From: Aspidapion aeneum
Lineage: Eukaryota; Arthropoda; Insecta; Coleoptera; Brentidae
Length of the DNA stretch: 64,000 nt
Direction of reading: 5' to 3'
Assembly: GCA_963576565.1 (NCBI GenBank)
Contig: OY755042.1
Coordinates: forward strand, 97,706,185-97,770,184
The notes beneath the pieces are model-generated. The model was not told where the DNA came from. It saw only the letters and a program-made list of their open reading frames with translations, and did not search any database. Positions 12,597-25,063 of this stretch are shown piece after piece. Each line of letters starts with the position of its first letter. Within the stretch, counting starts at the first letter, position 1. The position numbers were made by a program, and so were the translations under genes.

Positions 12597-12639
12597 AATT
12601 CACTAGTTTGTTGAACAAGCAATTCTATTTTGAAATTGG

Positions 12640-15600
12640 CAATAATACGATCCACTTACTTACTCAAAAATTAAAAATTCCAAAAATTATCCAATTTAAT
12701 CCTACACTTCGGTCAAGTTTAAGGTCATCTAGAAAGATGATATAAACCTGTCTTTATTTTTATGTAGAACAACTACTTTGCTCACTCAAACACAACAAAC
12801 AAAAAACAGTTGAATGTTTTATCTTTTGTTGTGACGCTTTAAGTTCTTTATTAAAGAACTGGCTTATTTGCAGTAATGTTCCATCAAACAATTTAGGCAC
12901 CTTTAAGTAGGATAGTTAGTATCTGATAATAACAATATTAGCAGGGATTTGTGGGGTATCTTATTATACTGGGTGATCTGTAGAAAAATCAGTATTTATT
13001 TAAGATGATGCTTCTTTTTCTTTGTTAATTTTAAAACCCTGTTTGGCTAAATTACACATAGAAAATTGCAAAAACGTAAAAAAAAACAAAAAATTGAAAA
13101 AAATATTAACTGTACAAAAACTCTTGGAAATAGTAGAACCTATGTTGCAGCTAAAGGAAAATATAAATTATCCATTTACTTACTTACTCAAAAATTAAAA
13201 ACTCCAAACATTATCCACTTCAATCCTACACTTAAGTCAAGTCTAAGGTTATCTAAAAAGATGATATAAACCTGTCCTTGTTTCTATGTTGAACAACTAC
13301 TTTGCTCACTCCAACACAACAAACAAAAAACAGATGAATGTTTTATCTTTTGTTGTGAAGCTTTAAGCTCTTTATTAAAGAACAATGGTAATTTATAGTG
13401 ATGTTCCATCAAACAATTTAGGCACTTTTGAGTAGGATCGTTAGTATTTGATAATAACAATATTAGCAGGGATTTGTGAGGTATCTTCTTATACTAGGTG
13501 ATCTGTATAAAAATTAGTATTTATTTAAGAAGATTCTTCTTTTTCTTTGTTAATTTTGGAACCCTGGCTGAAGTTCCGACAGATTAGCACGTTGCCATAA
13601 ATTACACATAGAAAATTGCTAATACTTTTAAAAAAAATTAAAAAAAATTATTAACTGTACGAGAACTCTTGTTTACTTACTAAAAAATTAAAAACTCCAA
13701 AAATTATCCACTTTTATCCTACACTTCGGTCAAGTTTAAGGTCATCTAGAAAGATGATCTAAACCTGTCTTTATTTCTATGTAGAACAACTACTTTGCTC
13801 ACTCAAATACAACAAACAAAAAACAGATGAATGTTTTATCTTTTGTTGTGACGCTTTAAGCTCTTTATTGGAGAACTGGCGTATTTGCAGTGATGTTCCA
13901 TCAAACAATTTAGGCACCTTTAAGTAGGATCGTTAGTATCTGATAATAACAATATTAGCAGGGATTTGTGGGATATCTTATTATACTGGGTGATATGTAT
14001 AAAAATCGGTATTTATTTAAACAGATTCTTCTTTTTCTTTGTTAATTTTGAAACCCTGACTGGCTGAAGTTCCGAAAGATTAGCACGTTGCCATAAATTA
14101 CACATAGAAAATTGTTAATATTTAAAAAAAAAAAAAATTTAAATTATTAACTGTACGAAACTCTTGTTTACTTGCCATAAATTACACATAGAAAATTGCT
14201 AATACTTTTAAAAAAAATTAAAAAAAATTATTAACTGTACGAGAACTCTTGTTTACTTACTAAAAAATTAAAAACTCCAAAAATTATCCACTTTTATCCT
14301 ACACTTCGGTCAAGTTTAAGGTCATCTAGAAGATGATCTAAACCTGTCTTTATTTCTATGTAGAACAACTACTTTGCTCACTCAAATACAACAAACAAAA
14401 AACAGATGAATGTTTTATCTTTTGTTGTGACGCTTTAAGCTCTTTATTGGAGAACTGGCGTATTTGCAGTGATGTTTCATCAAACAATTTAGGCACCTTT
14501 AAGAAGGATAGTTAGTATCTGATAATAACAATATTAGCAGGGATTTGTGGGATATCTTATTATACTGGGTGATCTCTAGAAAAATCAGTATTTATTTAAG
14601 ATGATGCTTCTTTTTCTTTGTTAATTTTGAAACCCTGACTGGCTGAAGTTCCGACAGAGTAGTACGTTGCCATAAATTGCACATAGAAAATTGCAAATAT
14701 TAAAAAAAAAACAAAAAATTGAAAAAGTTATTAACTGTACGAAAACTCTTGTTTACTTACTAAAAAATTAAAAACTCCAAAAATTATTCACTTTAATCCT
14801 ACACTTTGGTCAAGTTTAAGGTCATCTAAAAAGTTAATATAAACTTGTCTTTATTCCTATGTAGCACAACTACTTTTCTCACTCAAACACAACAAACAAA
14901 AAACAGTTGAATGTTTTATCTTTTGTTGTGACGCTTTAAGCTCTTTATTAAAGAACTGGCGTATTTGCAGTGATGTTCCATCAAAAAATTTAGGTACCTT
15001 TAAATAGGATCGTTAGTATCTGATAATAACAATATTAGCAGGGATTTGTGAGATATCTTATTATACTGGGTGATCTGTATAAAAATCAGTATTTATTTAA
15101 GAAGATTCTTCTGTTTCTTTGTTAATTTTGAAACCCTGACTGGCTGAAGTTCTGACAGATTAGCACGTTGTCATAAATTACACATAGAAAATTGCAAATA
15201 CTTAAAAAAAAATAAAAAATTTAAAAAATTATTAACTGTACGAAACTTCTTGTTTACTTACTAAAAAATTTAAAACTTCAAAAATTATCCACTTTAATCC
15301 TACACTTAAGTCAAGTTTAAGGTAATCTAGAAAGATGATATAAACGTGTCTTTATTTCTATGTAGAACAACTACTTTGCTCACTCCAACAGAACAAACAA
15401 AAAACAGATGAATGTTTTATCTTTTGTTGTAAAGTTTTAAGCTCTTTATTAAAGAACTGGTGTATTTGCAGTGATGTTCTATCAAACATTTTAGGCACCT
15501 TTAAGTAGGATCGTTAGTATCTGATAATAACAATATTAGCAGAGATTTGTGGGGTGTCTTATTATACTAGGTAATTCAAATAAAAATCAGTTTTTATTTA

Positions 15601-15840
15601 AAAATATTATTTTTCTTATTTGTTAATTTTAAGGCTTTGATTGGCTAAACTAAACCAAAGATTAGTACGTTGCCATAAATATAAGATATCGACAATTTCA
15701 AATACTTAAAATGAAGAAAATGTTTAACTGCATTAAAACTCTTGGAACTAGTAGGAAAAATACTGCAGCTGACGGGAATTATAAATGATCCATTTACTTA
15801 CTTAAAAATTCCAAAAATTATCCACTTTAAACCTATACTT
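12640..15840. repeat. Tandem array of ~500-580-bp units, six copies
   Basis: Six units start near 12656, 13178, 13673, 14253, 14752 and 15255. They share landmarks in order: 'aaaaattatccactttaatc', 'acaacaaacaaaaaacag', 'gttccatcaaacaatttagg', 'gataataacaatattagcag' and a 'ttatactgggtgatctgta' block. Near 14170-14235 the unit edge is repeated once more, which looks like slippage or unequal crossover. No frame is conserved between units. Confidence 0.82.
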
Positions 15841-15942
15841 CGGTCCGGATCGGATCAGAACTTTTCGAGAACCTGTTTCATTGGATCGGTTAGCTCATCG
15901 ATGAAATGAAGAACTCTCCCATACTAGTATGTAAAGCGCATA

Positions 15943-16109
15943 TTAGCTCACACTACTACTATCCTATAGTAGTGTGAGCTATGGTGATCCTAATTTTTTC
16001 GAGAAAAAAAAAGTTGCTCCGAATTCAAACATTTTTATATATCTTTGCGTTTCAGATGATTTTGAAACTTTTTTGTCTTGCTGTCTGTCTGTCTGTCTGT
16101 CTGTATGTA

Positions 16110-16140
<31 letters not shown>

Positions 16141-16590
16141 ATGTATGTCTGTAACGACCAACCCGCATAACTCAAAAACTGCTTGTCCGATTTAAATGAA
16201 ATTTGGTACCTAGGCTGTGTCTTGGGCCGGCCGTGGTGGTCCCATTAAAAAATGAACGAAATCCACCGAACGCAAGTCACATAAAAGGGTGGGGGTAGAT
16301 TTCAAAAATGAGAGTTTATGTGAAAATATGGCGTGTGTGATATCAAACGAAAGGTAAATGGGTCTGGAGTTAAACAAGATACATTTTAGTTTTTAAAAAA
16401 GGGTGGTGGTAGATTTTAAAAATTAGAGTTTAAGGCAAATCATGGCTTGTGCGGTATCAAACGAAAGGTAATTGAGTCTGGAGTTGAATAAAATATATTT
16501 CAGTTTTTAGTTATATTAGCTCACACGTACACTATAACTACAGTACTTAGTGTGAGCTTAGGTGCCCATAGATTGGCAAAGTATTTTATT
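15943..16590 (+). mobile_element. Nonautonomous element with terminal hairpins and (CTGT)n core (Helentron-like)
   Basis: Both ends carry a hairpin made from AGCTCACAC and GTGTGAGCT (about 15945-15980 and 16518-16558), and the core is a (CTGT)n/(ATGT)n microsatellite (about 16078-16150). It is followed by 'cgatttaaatgaaatttggt'. A second copy in opposite orientation lies at 59.1-61.0 kb with the same end hairpins and the same bases beyond them, which defines the edges. Hairpins plus a central tetranucleotide array resemble Helentron-associated INE/DINE-type elements. No transposase is encoded. Confidence 0.6.
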
Positions 16591-16599
16591 TACGCGATT

Positions 16600-18890
16600 G
16601 GTTGTTGATTAACTTGGTTGACCGGGATTGGCGCACTTTACTTCGCTGGCCTCATATTTGCATTTTTTTTTATCGATGCACACTGTAGGCTCAGAACGTT
16701 AGAGAAATGATATGTAATTGTATCTTATTGTCTTTATTTAGAAAATTGTTGGCGAAAAATTCTTAAAAAGCTTTAAGAGCAATGTTTTTTATGCCCTAAA
16801 TATTTTCTAAATAACAAACAATCTTGTCAACCACCGCACCGCCCGCCCACATGGTTATACTGGATCAAAGAAAAAGACTCTTAGGCCGGATTCCAACTAC
16901 ATGCTATTTGGCAAATTACAAGCTTGCCATTAAAAACAAATTAATGGATTAACAAATTATATCGAGTGCAAATTCCGTCCGCCACTCAAACTAGACAAAC
17001 TACTACAAACACCGATAGAACCATACACCAAATGTCGGGGGGGGGGAGGGGTCCGGTTCGGTTCGGAGAACAAGAACAGTCTTGAGGTATGGAAAAATCA
17101 TTATAAACTAAAAGTAAGTCTTTAGATTTAGAATGGTACCACAGGTTACAGGCTACTTGATCATCTTAATTTTGCTCACAAAAATAGGGTTGTATACAAG
17201 GTGTGTGACTTTAGGGGCCATAAGGCAACTTTCTCGAGGAGATACAGAGCATCAAAGTTGCCGATTTTTACACTTTTTTGCTAATAACTGTTTTAAAAGT
17301 CATGTATTAAAACAAGAGCAATAAATGTCAATTTTTTTCAGGAATAATTATTTTTTTGGAACAAACTTTTATAATGCCAAAACGCACTATTTTTATTGAT
17401 ATTTTTTGTTTATAATTTTATATAATTTTATTCTCTACGGAGACATATTAATAAAATATCATTGCTAATTTTTAAAAAAATAACTTTTTTTAACATGTTT
17501 TATTTTTATGCATTTGTGGAGGTTATTGACAGCCTACATCTCCCTAACTCGTAATTTTGTCAAAAAAGGAAATAATAGATTTTTGGATCACAATTCAAGA
17601 GTATAACTTCTAAAGGGTCTAAGTGCCAAAGTCCTAAAGTTAAGAAAATCAACAAAAACACTTTCAAATATTAATAATACCACTGACATATATTTTTCTT
17701 TCGACGCATCGCAAAAGCCTCTGAAGTTTCCAATGCATATAGACCCTTTTCAGATGCATTGGGGTTGGCACTGAAGACCGTTTTCAAGCAAAATCTAGAT
17801 TTTTGATCATATGGCACTTAGACCCTTTAGAAGTTATACTCTTCAATTATAGCTAAGTATTCACTTGACTGTGACAAATTTTCTTTTTTTTTTTTGTAAA
17901 ACCTTTTTTCCCCACTCTCTAACTTTAAAAATCCTATATCTTAAAAACACATGAATACTGATCGATACCCATGTTATATAAACTTTTTTTTAATCAGAAA
18001 TAACCTCCTTTATCACCTGCTGCATGGCTCCTAGTTCTAGGACTTATATAAACGTAAATGAAATTTTTTTTTAAATTTACGGGTACGAAATTTCACGTTT
18101 GTTAGTATTATTTGGCTTAAAAATTCCGTTGATTGACGCTCACTGTCTTGATGACGGGTAAAAATGCAAAATGCGTTGATCCGGCCTGAAAAGACAAAGA
18201 GCTGTCGTAGGTCACGGACTATAGTTGTTTTCTTTTATTTGCATTCGATCTTTTCATTGATCGATATTGTATAGCAGTGTTTTTCCCTGCTTTTGGTTTT
18301 TTGTTTCTCTCGTATCTCGGTAGATGGCGCCTCTTGCTATAGTTCGCTCACTAATTACATTTAATTAGAGACAAAACCGTCTGATTAACTTCGCAAGATT
18401 TGTCACTTGACCAGCAGTGTTCTGAGGAGTCCCATAAGGACGAAACGGTTAACTGTCAACACTTATTAGGTGTCCATTAGATCTTGGACCCCCGTGAGGT
18501 AAGCTTTCAAGCTACCCACGGAAAAATATAAGGGAAACAAAAAACTCCTTTTTGCCCGATTAGCCATGAAACTTGTTTGATTTGTAAATGAAAAAAATAT
18601 CAATTTTAATTCAAATTTTTTTATTGAAATTTTTTATTAAAAAAATGAACCTTAACTCTCAAAAAAACGTGCCTAGATGACCTAATTTTTAGTGATTTTT
18701 TGATACATTATTTTATCTAGAACCGTTTCACTTATCTCAATGGGGTTTTAAACGCGTGAAGTATTAAGGTTTTTTCTTAAAAGTGTTATTTCAAAATCCT
18801 CACAATTACATTTTTTCCTACAATATTTAATATTTTTATAGAAAATTTTAATTATTTTATAGTTCCCCTATATTAAATACTTTTCATATA
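16600..18890. other. Unassigned spacer with one ~250-bp hairpin
   Basis: No gene is recognised. Between 17598 and 17850 an inverted repeat with arms of about 45 bases ('cttctaaagggtctaagtgc' and its complement) encloses a smaller pair around 'ccaatgcat'/'atgcattgg'. A G-run lies at about 17037-17050. The rest is AT-rich. Confidence 0.45.
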
Positions 18891-18894
18891 TTAC

Positions 18895-19028
18895 AGTAGC
18901 GTACCCAGGAATTTGTATTGGGAGGTGGGGGGCCCGAGACCCCATGATGTCGTATTTCATGCTATTTTTTGCTTTTATTCATACAATATGTGGAAAATAT
19001 CTAAAAAAAATCTAGGGTCAGGCGGGGT
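18895..19028 (+). mobile_element. hAT-type MITE, truncated copy
   Basis: Starts CAGTAGCGTACCC and continues 'gggcccgagaccccatga', 'tttattcat' and 'ggaaaatatctaaaaaaaat', matching the intact family members at 22739-22921 and 55020-55195. It breaks off at the TA where the mariner element begins, so the right terminal repeat is missing. Confidence 0.6.
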
Positions 19029-19088
19029 ATACGAGGTCAGGCTATTAAATAACGAGACTGGTTACGAAAAAGGGTTTTATTTTAAAAA

Positions 19089-19738
19089 TTATTCTACATA
19101 CGAATGCTCCCCTTCAAAATACTCCCCTCCCCTCGCCACACACCTTTCCATATGTTTTTTCCATTGATCGAAGCAGTGCTGGAATTCTTCTTTGGTGAGG
19201 ACCTTTATGAGCTCTGCTGTTTTTTGCTTTACCGCTTCCATCGACTCAAATCGAGTCCCTTTCCAAGCAGATTTTATCTTCGGAAACAAAAAAAAGTCGC
19301 ACGGTGCCAAATCTGGTGAGTGGCGGGTGTTCGAGCACTGGAGTGCACTTACTGGCCAAATCCTGCTTCACAGATAGTGCGTTATGGGCAGGTGCGTTGT
19401 CCTGGTGCAAAATCCACGAGTTGTTCTTCCACAACTCGGGTCGTTTTCAACGAACTCGTTCTCGCAGTGTTGCCAAAACTGATAAATAGTAAGTCTGGTT
19501 GACAGTCTGACCCTCTGGAGTTCATTCAGTCATCAGCACGCACAATTTGGTTGATTTTGGTCACTGTTTCCGGAGTTGAAACAGTCACAGGGCGGCCTGG
19601 GCGCTGGTCATCTTCAGTGGTCTCTCGGCCCTCACTAAAGCGCTTACACCACTCAAAAACACGCGCACGAGATAGAGAATTGTCCCCATAGGCCTCTTGC
19701 AGGTATTTATAGCACTCAGTCGGAGTTTTTTTCAATTT
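19089..19738 (-). pseudogene. Mariner transposase, internally deleted and frameshifted
   Basis: On the minus strand the N-terminal HTH part is present (ECYKYLQEAYGDNSLSRA, RVFEWCKRFSEGRE, DDQRPGRPVT). The middle of the protein, with the first catalytic Asp, is deleted. The text resumes at WKNNSWILHQDNAPAH (second Asp region) and, after a frameshift where SPDLAP is expected, MAPCDFFLFPKIKS and a C-terminal part ending EGEHSYVE. It cannot make an active enzyme. Order and motifs are those of the mariner family of the Tc1/mariner superfamily. Confidence 0.85.
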
Positions 19739-19892
19739 AACGAGAAATTTGAGATTGATATGTTGCTCCTGTTTTTCGTCTCACATGGTTTTCGGCATGA
19801 GAAAAAAACACGTTCGTTTCAAACCGCTACTGCACAAATATTATAATAGTGACGGAAACGCGTTTTGGGACGTGCATAGACAAGCTATATCT

Positions 19893-21752
19893 TTGACCAT
19901 TTCCTGTATTTTTTCCTGCTATTTTTGAACTTGTACTAAAGAACAAAGAGACCTAGACATCTGCAGGGAAACCAAAAGACAGCTGAGAAATTTGATACGC
20001 ACAGAAAAAAATGAACTGTTCGAGCGCAAATGCCACGATATCAATACACACGTAGGAGGTAGGCAGAGTTCTGAAGTATGGAAATTCATTTCTACAGTAA
20101 AAAACCCAACAAAAGAAAAAGTAAACATCCAGATCATCAAACCAGAACAATGGACAGAACACTACAAGGGACTGCTGCAGGAAACGAGACCCGAATATCT
20201 GGCAGCCTCTCCGAGGAGAGACATAGAAGTACACGGAGAGGAAGTAATCATCGAAAAAGAAATGATGAAAAATAGTATTAAAAAGCTTAAATCCGGAAAA
20301 GCTAGCGGACCTGGAGGAATATATGCTGAAATGCTCAAATATGGATCAGAGAAACTAATCGAAAATCTCACATATATTATCAATCAATGCATAAACGGAC
20401 ATCCAGTACCTGATGATTGGAAAATTGCATTCATATCCTCAATACATAAAAAAGGAAACAAGCTGGATTGCAACAATTACAGAGGAATTTCAGTAACTAG
20501 TACTCTCAGTAGATTGTACGGTAGGATTCTTAGAGATCTAATAGAGAAGGATTTTCATGAACAAGAAGAAGAAGAGCAAAGTGGGTTTCGTGCAGGCAGA
20601 TCTTGAAGTGATAATGTTTTTTGTCTTAAACAAGTAATTGAGAAAAGGAGCGCCAGAAATATAGAGACTCATGTTACCTTTGTGGACCTACAAAAAGCAT
20701 ATGATACCGTTCCAGTAGAAAAACTATGGACAGTGCTAGAGCAAACTAATATCAATCATACATACATAAAAGCGATAAAAGAACTATACAAAGGGTCAAA
20801 ATCTAAAATTAAAATTGGAAATCGACTTTCAAAAGAATTCCTGATACAAAAAATGTTGTATTTCTCCAACTCTTTCTAAAATATATATCGCAGTAGCTCT
20901 AAAAAACTGGAAACGGAAAGTGCACGGCATGGGAATACAACTTAACGACCGATTTACCATATATACACTACAGTTTGCTGACGACCAAGTAATTGTAGCT
21001 AATGATAAAGAGGACATGGAGTATATGATGAGAAAATTAATGGAAGAATACCAAAAGTGGGGATTAACAGTGAACGTGGACAAGACACAGTACTTATGTA
21101 TTGGAAACGAATCCAGTGACTTAGAACTAGACAATGGACAAGTAATACCTCCATACAATGAGTATGTATACTTGGGTGTCACATTTGATAAGACAGGAAC
21201 AGACTGTAAAGAACTGGAAAAAAGAATAGTAAAAGCAAAAAAGGTTATTGGATGTCTTAACAGTATTTTATGGAGCAGAGAGATAAAAAAGAATGTAAAA
21301 TTTAACATATATGAAACAATGGTGAAAAGCACGCTGTTGTATGGAATAGAGACTTGTCGCGTAACAGAAAAATACAAAACAAAAATGGAAAGTGTCGAAA
21401 TGGATGCAATAAGAAGATCAATGAGAATATCTAGAACAGATCACATAAGAAATGAGATCATAAAAGAAAGAATGGGAATCGAAGGGAGCATAACGGATGA
21501 CATCACTAAAAGACAACTGATATGGTACGGCCATGTACAACGGATGAACGACGAAAGATTACCAAAGCAGGTCCTAGAATGGCAACCAATAGGGCGCAGA
21601 AAAGAGGGCGTCCTAAACTAGAATGGCAACAGTCAATCCAAAGATCAATGAGTCAAAAAAATCTGACAGAAGATAACTGTCAGGATCGAAGGAGGTGGAG
21701 AATAGGCGTCGGATAACGTAGAAAAACGTTCTAAGCCGACTAAATAATAATA
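19893..21752 (+). pseudogene. RTE-like LINE, 5'-truncated, broken reverse transcriptase
   Basis: The plus strand encodes a LINE RT in pieces: KKLKSGKASGPGGIYAEMLK, DWKIAFISSIHKKGNK and NNYRGISVTSTLSRLYGRI, ending EEQSGFRAGRS at a stop (about 20604). VDLQKAYDTVPVEKLW follows, then QFADDQVIV (catalytic Asp pair), VYLGVTFDKTG and a C-terminus GRPKLEWQQSIQ...DRRRWR. The 3' end carries an (AAT)n-like tail as in RTE elements. The endonuclease domain is missing. Stops at about 20604 and 20877 and a frame change near 21590 make it inactive. Related fragments lie at 56.77-58.0 kb (+) and 62.05-62.68 kb (-). Confidence 0.8.
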
Positions 21753-21852
21753 ATAGACAAGATATCTAGATACCCAATGCACTATTCGTTTTTTACCCCA
21801 CCCGTCTAGGGCGCCATCTAGGCGCGCAGTCTTGTTATTTAATAACCTCGTA

Positions 21853-22730
21853 TAACAGTTGTTTCAAAACCCTTACGTGCTCATTATACAGACAGGATCA
21901 TTCTACTAGGTACATAGAAAGTTAATCTCCCAAATTTCTTCCGCCCCAAACAGCCAGCTGCTAGTGCTTTGTTGTCGAGCGCGTTGCTTCTCAGTCTGCC
22001 TGCATTCACGATGCGTGTTGGATGTACGTCTATTTGCAAAAATGAATTTATAAACACGCAAATTAATATGTACCTAGTAAAATGAGCCTGTATGCCTTAG
22101 GCAGTGCCGCCTATTAAAATCACTAAATTTTAATTTCTGTTTCGGAAACACGCTGCTCTTAAAAAGATTTATTTGCAAATTAGCATTAAACGACGCGCCG
22201 CTCCGTTCAAATTGAACGATTGCCCTTGGAATTTTTAACTGTTCTTTTTGCTGCAGTCTGATCCAGTCTCAATTTTTTGAGTATCTGTTTTTATATAAAG
22301 CCGGTCAAATATTTCGTTCTTTCTTGGCTTTTTTGCTACACTGGAGTGCAGGGCCATCGTAATGAGTGGAGCAGCCGCTCCAGAGGGCCGATTTTGGGGG
22401 CGGCCGAATGCCCTTCGGCCTTCTGCTTTTGATTTAAGATGATTTTCAAGCGGCCCGGCCGCCATGCCCTCTACACTTACTTTCGATTATTGATGTAATA
22501 TGTGTTTTAAGTTATTAAATCACCTTATTTTGAGACGCAATATCTCGGAAACTAATGGCACGAATTTCCGGACTTTCATCAAAAACAATGTTTTGAATAC
22601 TATTTGAAAACTCTACTGTTTGGACTTTCTTGAAAAATAGAAACAAGCGCGGGTTTGAGAGGGGGTTACTTACCCCCCCCCCCCTTCCTAGAAATAAATA
22701 TAATATACACTTTTAGTTAATAAATAAAGG
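21853..22730. other. Unassigned spacer
   Basis: No coding sequence is recognised. Around 22350-22470 a GC-rich stretch has short inverted matches ('gagcggctgctcc', 'ggccgccatgcc') that look like eroded transposon ends. A poly-C tract at 22670-22685 beside 'aagcgcgggt' belongs to the poly-C element family also seen at 4.3 kb. Confidence 0.35.
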
Positions 22731-22738
22731 GCTTAACG

Positions 22739-22921
22739 AACTGGCGTATATAGAAAAAGGTTTCGGGGGGGCCGAGACAGTTTCGGGGGGGCCGAGACCC
22801 CATGAGGCCGTATTTTATACTATTTTATGTTTGTATTCATGATATGTGTGGAAAATATTTAAAAAAATCTTAGCTTGGGGGAAGGGGCGGGCCCCCAGCC
22901 CCCCCCTTATATACGCCACTG
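22739..22921. mobile_element. hAT-type MITE with 8-bp target duplication
   Basis: Ends AACTGGCGTATATA and TATATACGCCACTG form the inverted repeat. GCTTAACG occurs directly on both sides (22731-22738 and 22922-22929). The 8-bp duplication and CAGTGGCG-type tip point to the hAT superfamily. The inside is about 155 bases with G-rich and C-rich flanks and no coding capacity. Confidence 0.8.
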
Positions 22922-23379
22922 GCTTAACGTATACTTAACCTCCCCTAGAAAAAAAATTGTGTGTGCTTAAGACCACACGACAGAAGTGTAAACTTCAACA
23001 AGGTAAAATTAATACTACGAAATACAAGATTTTTTGCGTTGTATATTGACAAAGTAATAAACAAAGTAATACACAAAGTGATAACATTTACATAATTATA
23101 ATTGGGTATAAATTACTCTGGTAAATTTTGCTCTGAGTGGCCTTTATCTGCATCATCATATCGCTCTGCTGACTGTTCCTCTCACAGTTAGGCGACTCGA
23201 GCCGACTTCACCCGAATAAGCGTTACATAGCCGAGCGTGCCGGCTCTGTTCAATTCAGTACCCACAAAAAGTGCTAAAAGCGTCTAAAAAAGTTTACACT
23301 TCAAAAAATAAATGCACCCCCCTTCTAGATGTATACCCAGATCCGCGCTTGGTGGGGCCTAGTGATGCTAAAAAACCAC

Positions 23380-25060
23380 ACCCTGATTAAGAAACACACA
23401 CTTAGTTAAGATTCGAAAAAACGACATTTAGCGAATTTTGGGGTAGGGAATCCCATAAGACCAAAATGGCCAAATTTTGAAAATTCATGTTTTAAAAACT
23501 ATACAGTTTATTATTAAAAGCACCGAGTTGCAGTATGATGGGGCCATATAGATGCCAAAAAACCACACCTTGAGTTAAGATTCGGAAAAACGTCATGTAG
23601 CAAATTTTAGTGTAGGGAATCCCATAAGACCAAAATGGCCAAACTTTGAAAATTCATGTTTTAAAAACTATACAGTTTATCATCATAAGCACCGAGTTGC
23701 AGTATGATGGGGCCATAGAGATGCCAAAAAACCACACCTTGAGTTAAGATTCGGAAAAACGTCATTTAGCGAATTTTAGGGTAGGGAATCCCATAAGACC
23801 AAAATGGCCAAATTTTGAAAATTCATGTTTTAAAAACTATACAGTTTATTATTAAAAGCACCGAGTTGCAGTATGATGGGGCCATATAGATGCCAAAAAA
23901 CCACACCTTGAGTTAAGATTCGGAAAAACGTCATTTAGCGAATTTTAGTGTAGGGAATCCCATAGGACCATAATGGCCAAACTTTGAAAATTCATGTTTT
24001 AAAAACTATACAGTTTATTATCAAAAGCACCGAGTTGCAGTATGATGGGGCCATAGAGATGCCAAAAACCACACCTTGAGTTAAGATTCGGAAAAACGTC
24101 ATTTAGCAAATTTTAGGGTAGGGAATCCCATAAGACCAAAATGGCCAAACTTTGAAAATTCATGTTTTAAAAACTATACAGTTTATTAACAAAAGCACCG
24201 AGTTGCAGTATGATGGGGCCATAGAGATGCCAAAAAACCACACCTTGAGTTATGATTCGGAAAAACGTCATTTAGCAAATTTTAGGGTAGGGAATCCCAT
24301 AAGACCAAAATGACCAAACTTTGAAAATTCATGTTTTAAAAACTATACAGTTTATTATCAAAAGCACCGAGTTGCAGTATGAAGGGGCCATAGAGATGCC
24401 AAAAACCACACCTTGAGTTAAGATTCGGAAAAACGTCATTTAGCAAATTTTAGAGTAGGGAATCCCATAAGACCATAATGGCCAAACTTTGAAAATTCAT
24501 GTTTTAAAAACTATACGGTTTATTATCAAAAGCACCGAGTTGCAGTATGATGGGACCATAGAGATGCCAAATACCACACCTTGAGTTAAGATTCGGAAAA
24601 ACGTCATTTAGCAAATTTTAGGGTAGGGAATCCCATAAGACCAAAATGGCCAAACTTTGAAAATTCATGTTTTAAAAACTATACAGTTTATTATCAAAAG
24701 CACTGAGTTGCAGTATGATGGGGCCATAGAGATGTCAAAAAACCACACCTTGAATTAAGATTCGGAAAAACGTCATTTAGCGAATTTTAGGGTAGAGAAT
24801 CCCATAAGACCAAAATGGCCAAACTATGAAAATTCATATTTGAAAAACTATATAGTTTATTACCGAATTGCCGTTTGGTGCGGCCATAGGGATAGGAAAA
24901 AACGACACCCTGAGTTAAGATTCAAAAAAACGTAATTTAACGAATTTTAGGGTAGCGAATCCCATAAAACCAAGTTGGCTAAATTGTGAATACTCATATT
25001 TTAAAACTATACAGTTTTTCAACAAAAGTACCGAGTTGCAGTATGATGGGGCTCAAGTGC
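23380..25060. repeat. 169-bp tandem array, about ten units
   Basis: The landmark 'accgagttgcagtatgatgg' recurs near 23522, 23691, 23860, 24029, 24198, 24366, 24535, 24703 and (diverged) 24863 and 25030, a period of about 169 bp. Other fixed words per unit are 'gggaatcccataagaccaaa' and 'attcggaaaaacgtcattta'. Central units are almost identical; units at the right end are diverged. The period is close to nucleosome repeat length, as in many satellites. Confidence 0.9.
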
Positions 25061-25063
25061 GGA

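Larger units (their letters stand above)
19029..21852 (-). mobile_element. Mariner-type transposon, interrupted by a LINE insertion
   Basis: The ends are inverted repeats of about 30 bases. The left reads CGAGGT then CAGGC then TATTAAATAAC-GAGACTG; the right, reversed, reads CGAGGT then TATTAAATAAC-AAGACTG. Both ends abut TATA, as expected for TA-targeting elements. Between them lie a broken minus-strand transposase (19089-19738) and a 1.86-kb plus-strand RTE-like LINE (19893-21752) with an imperfect target duplication (ATAGACAAG...ATATCT). The LINE therefore came after the mariner. Confidence 0.75.

Noticed and set aside
23380..25060. Regularly spaced repeats resembling a CRISPR array
   Set aside because: The whole 169-bp unit is conserved, with no unique spacers, and the genome is eukaryotic.
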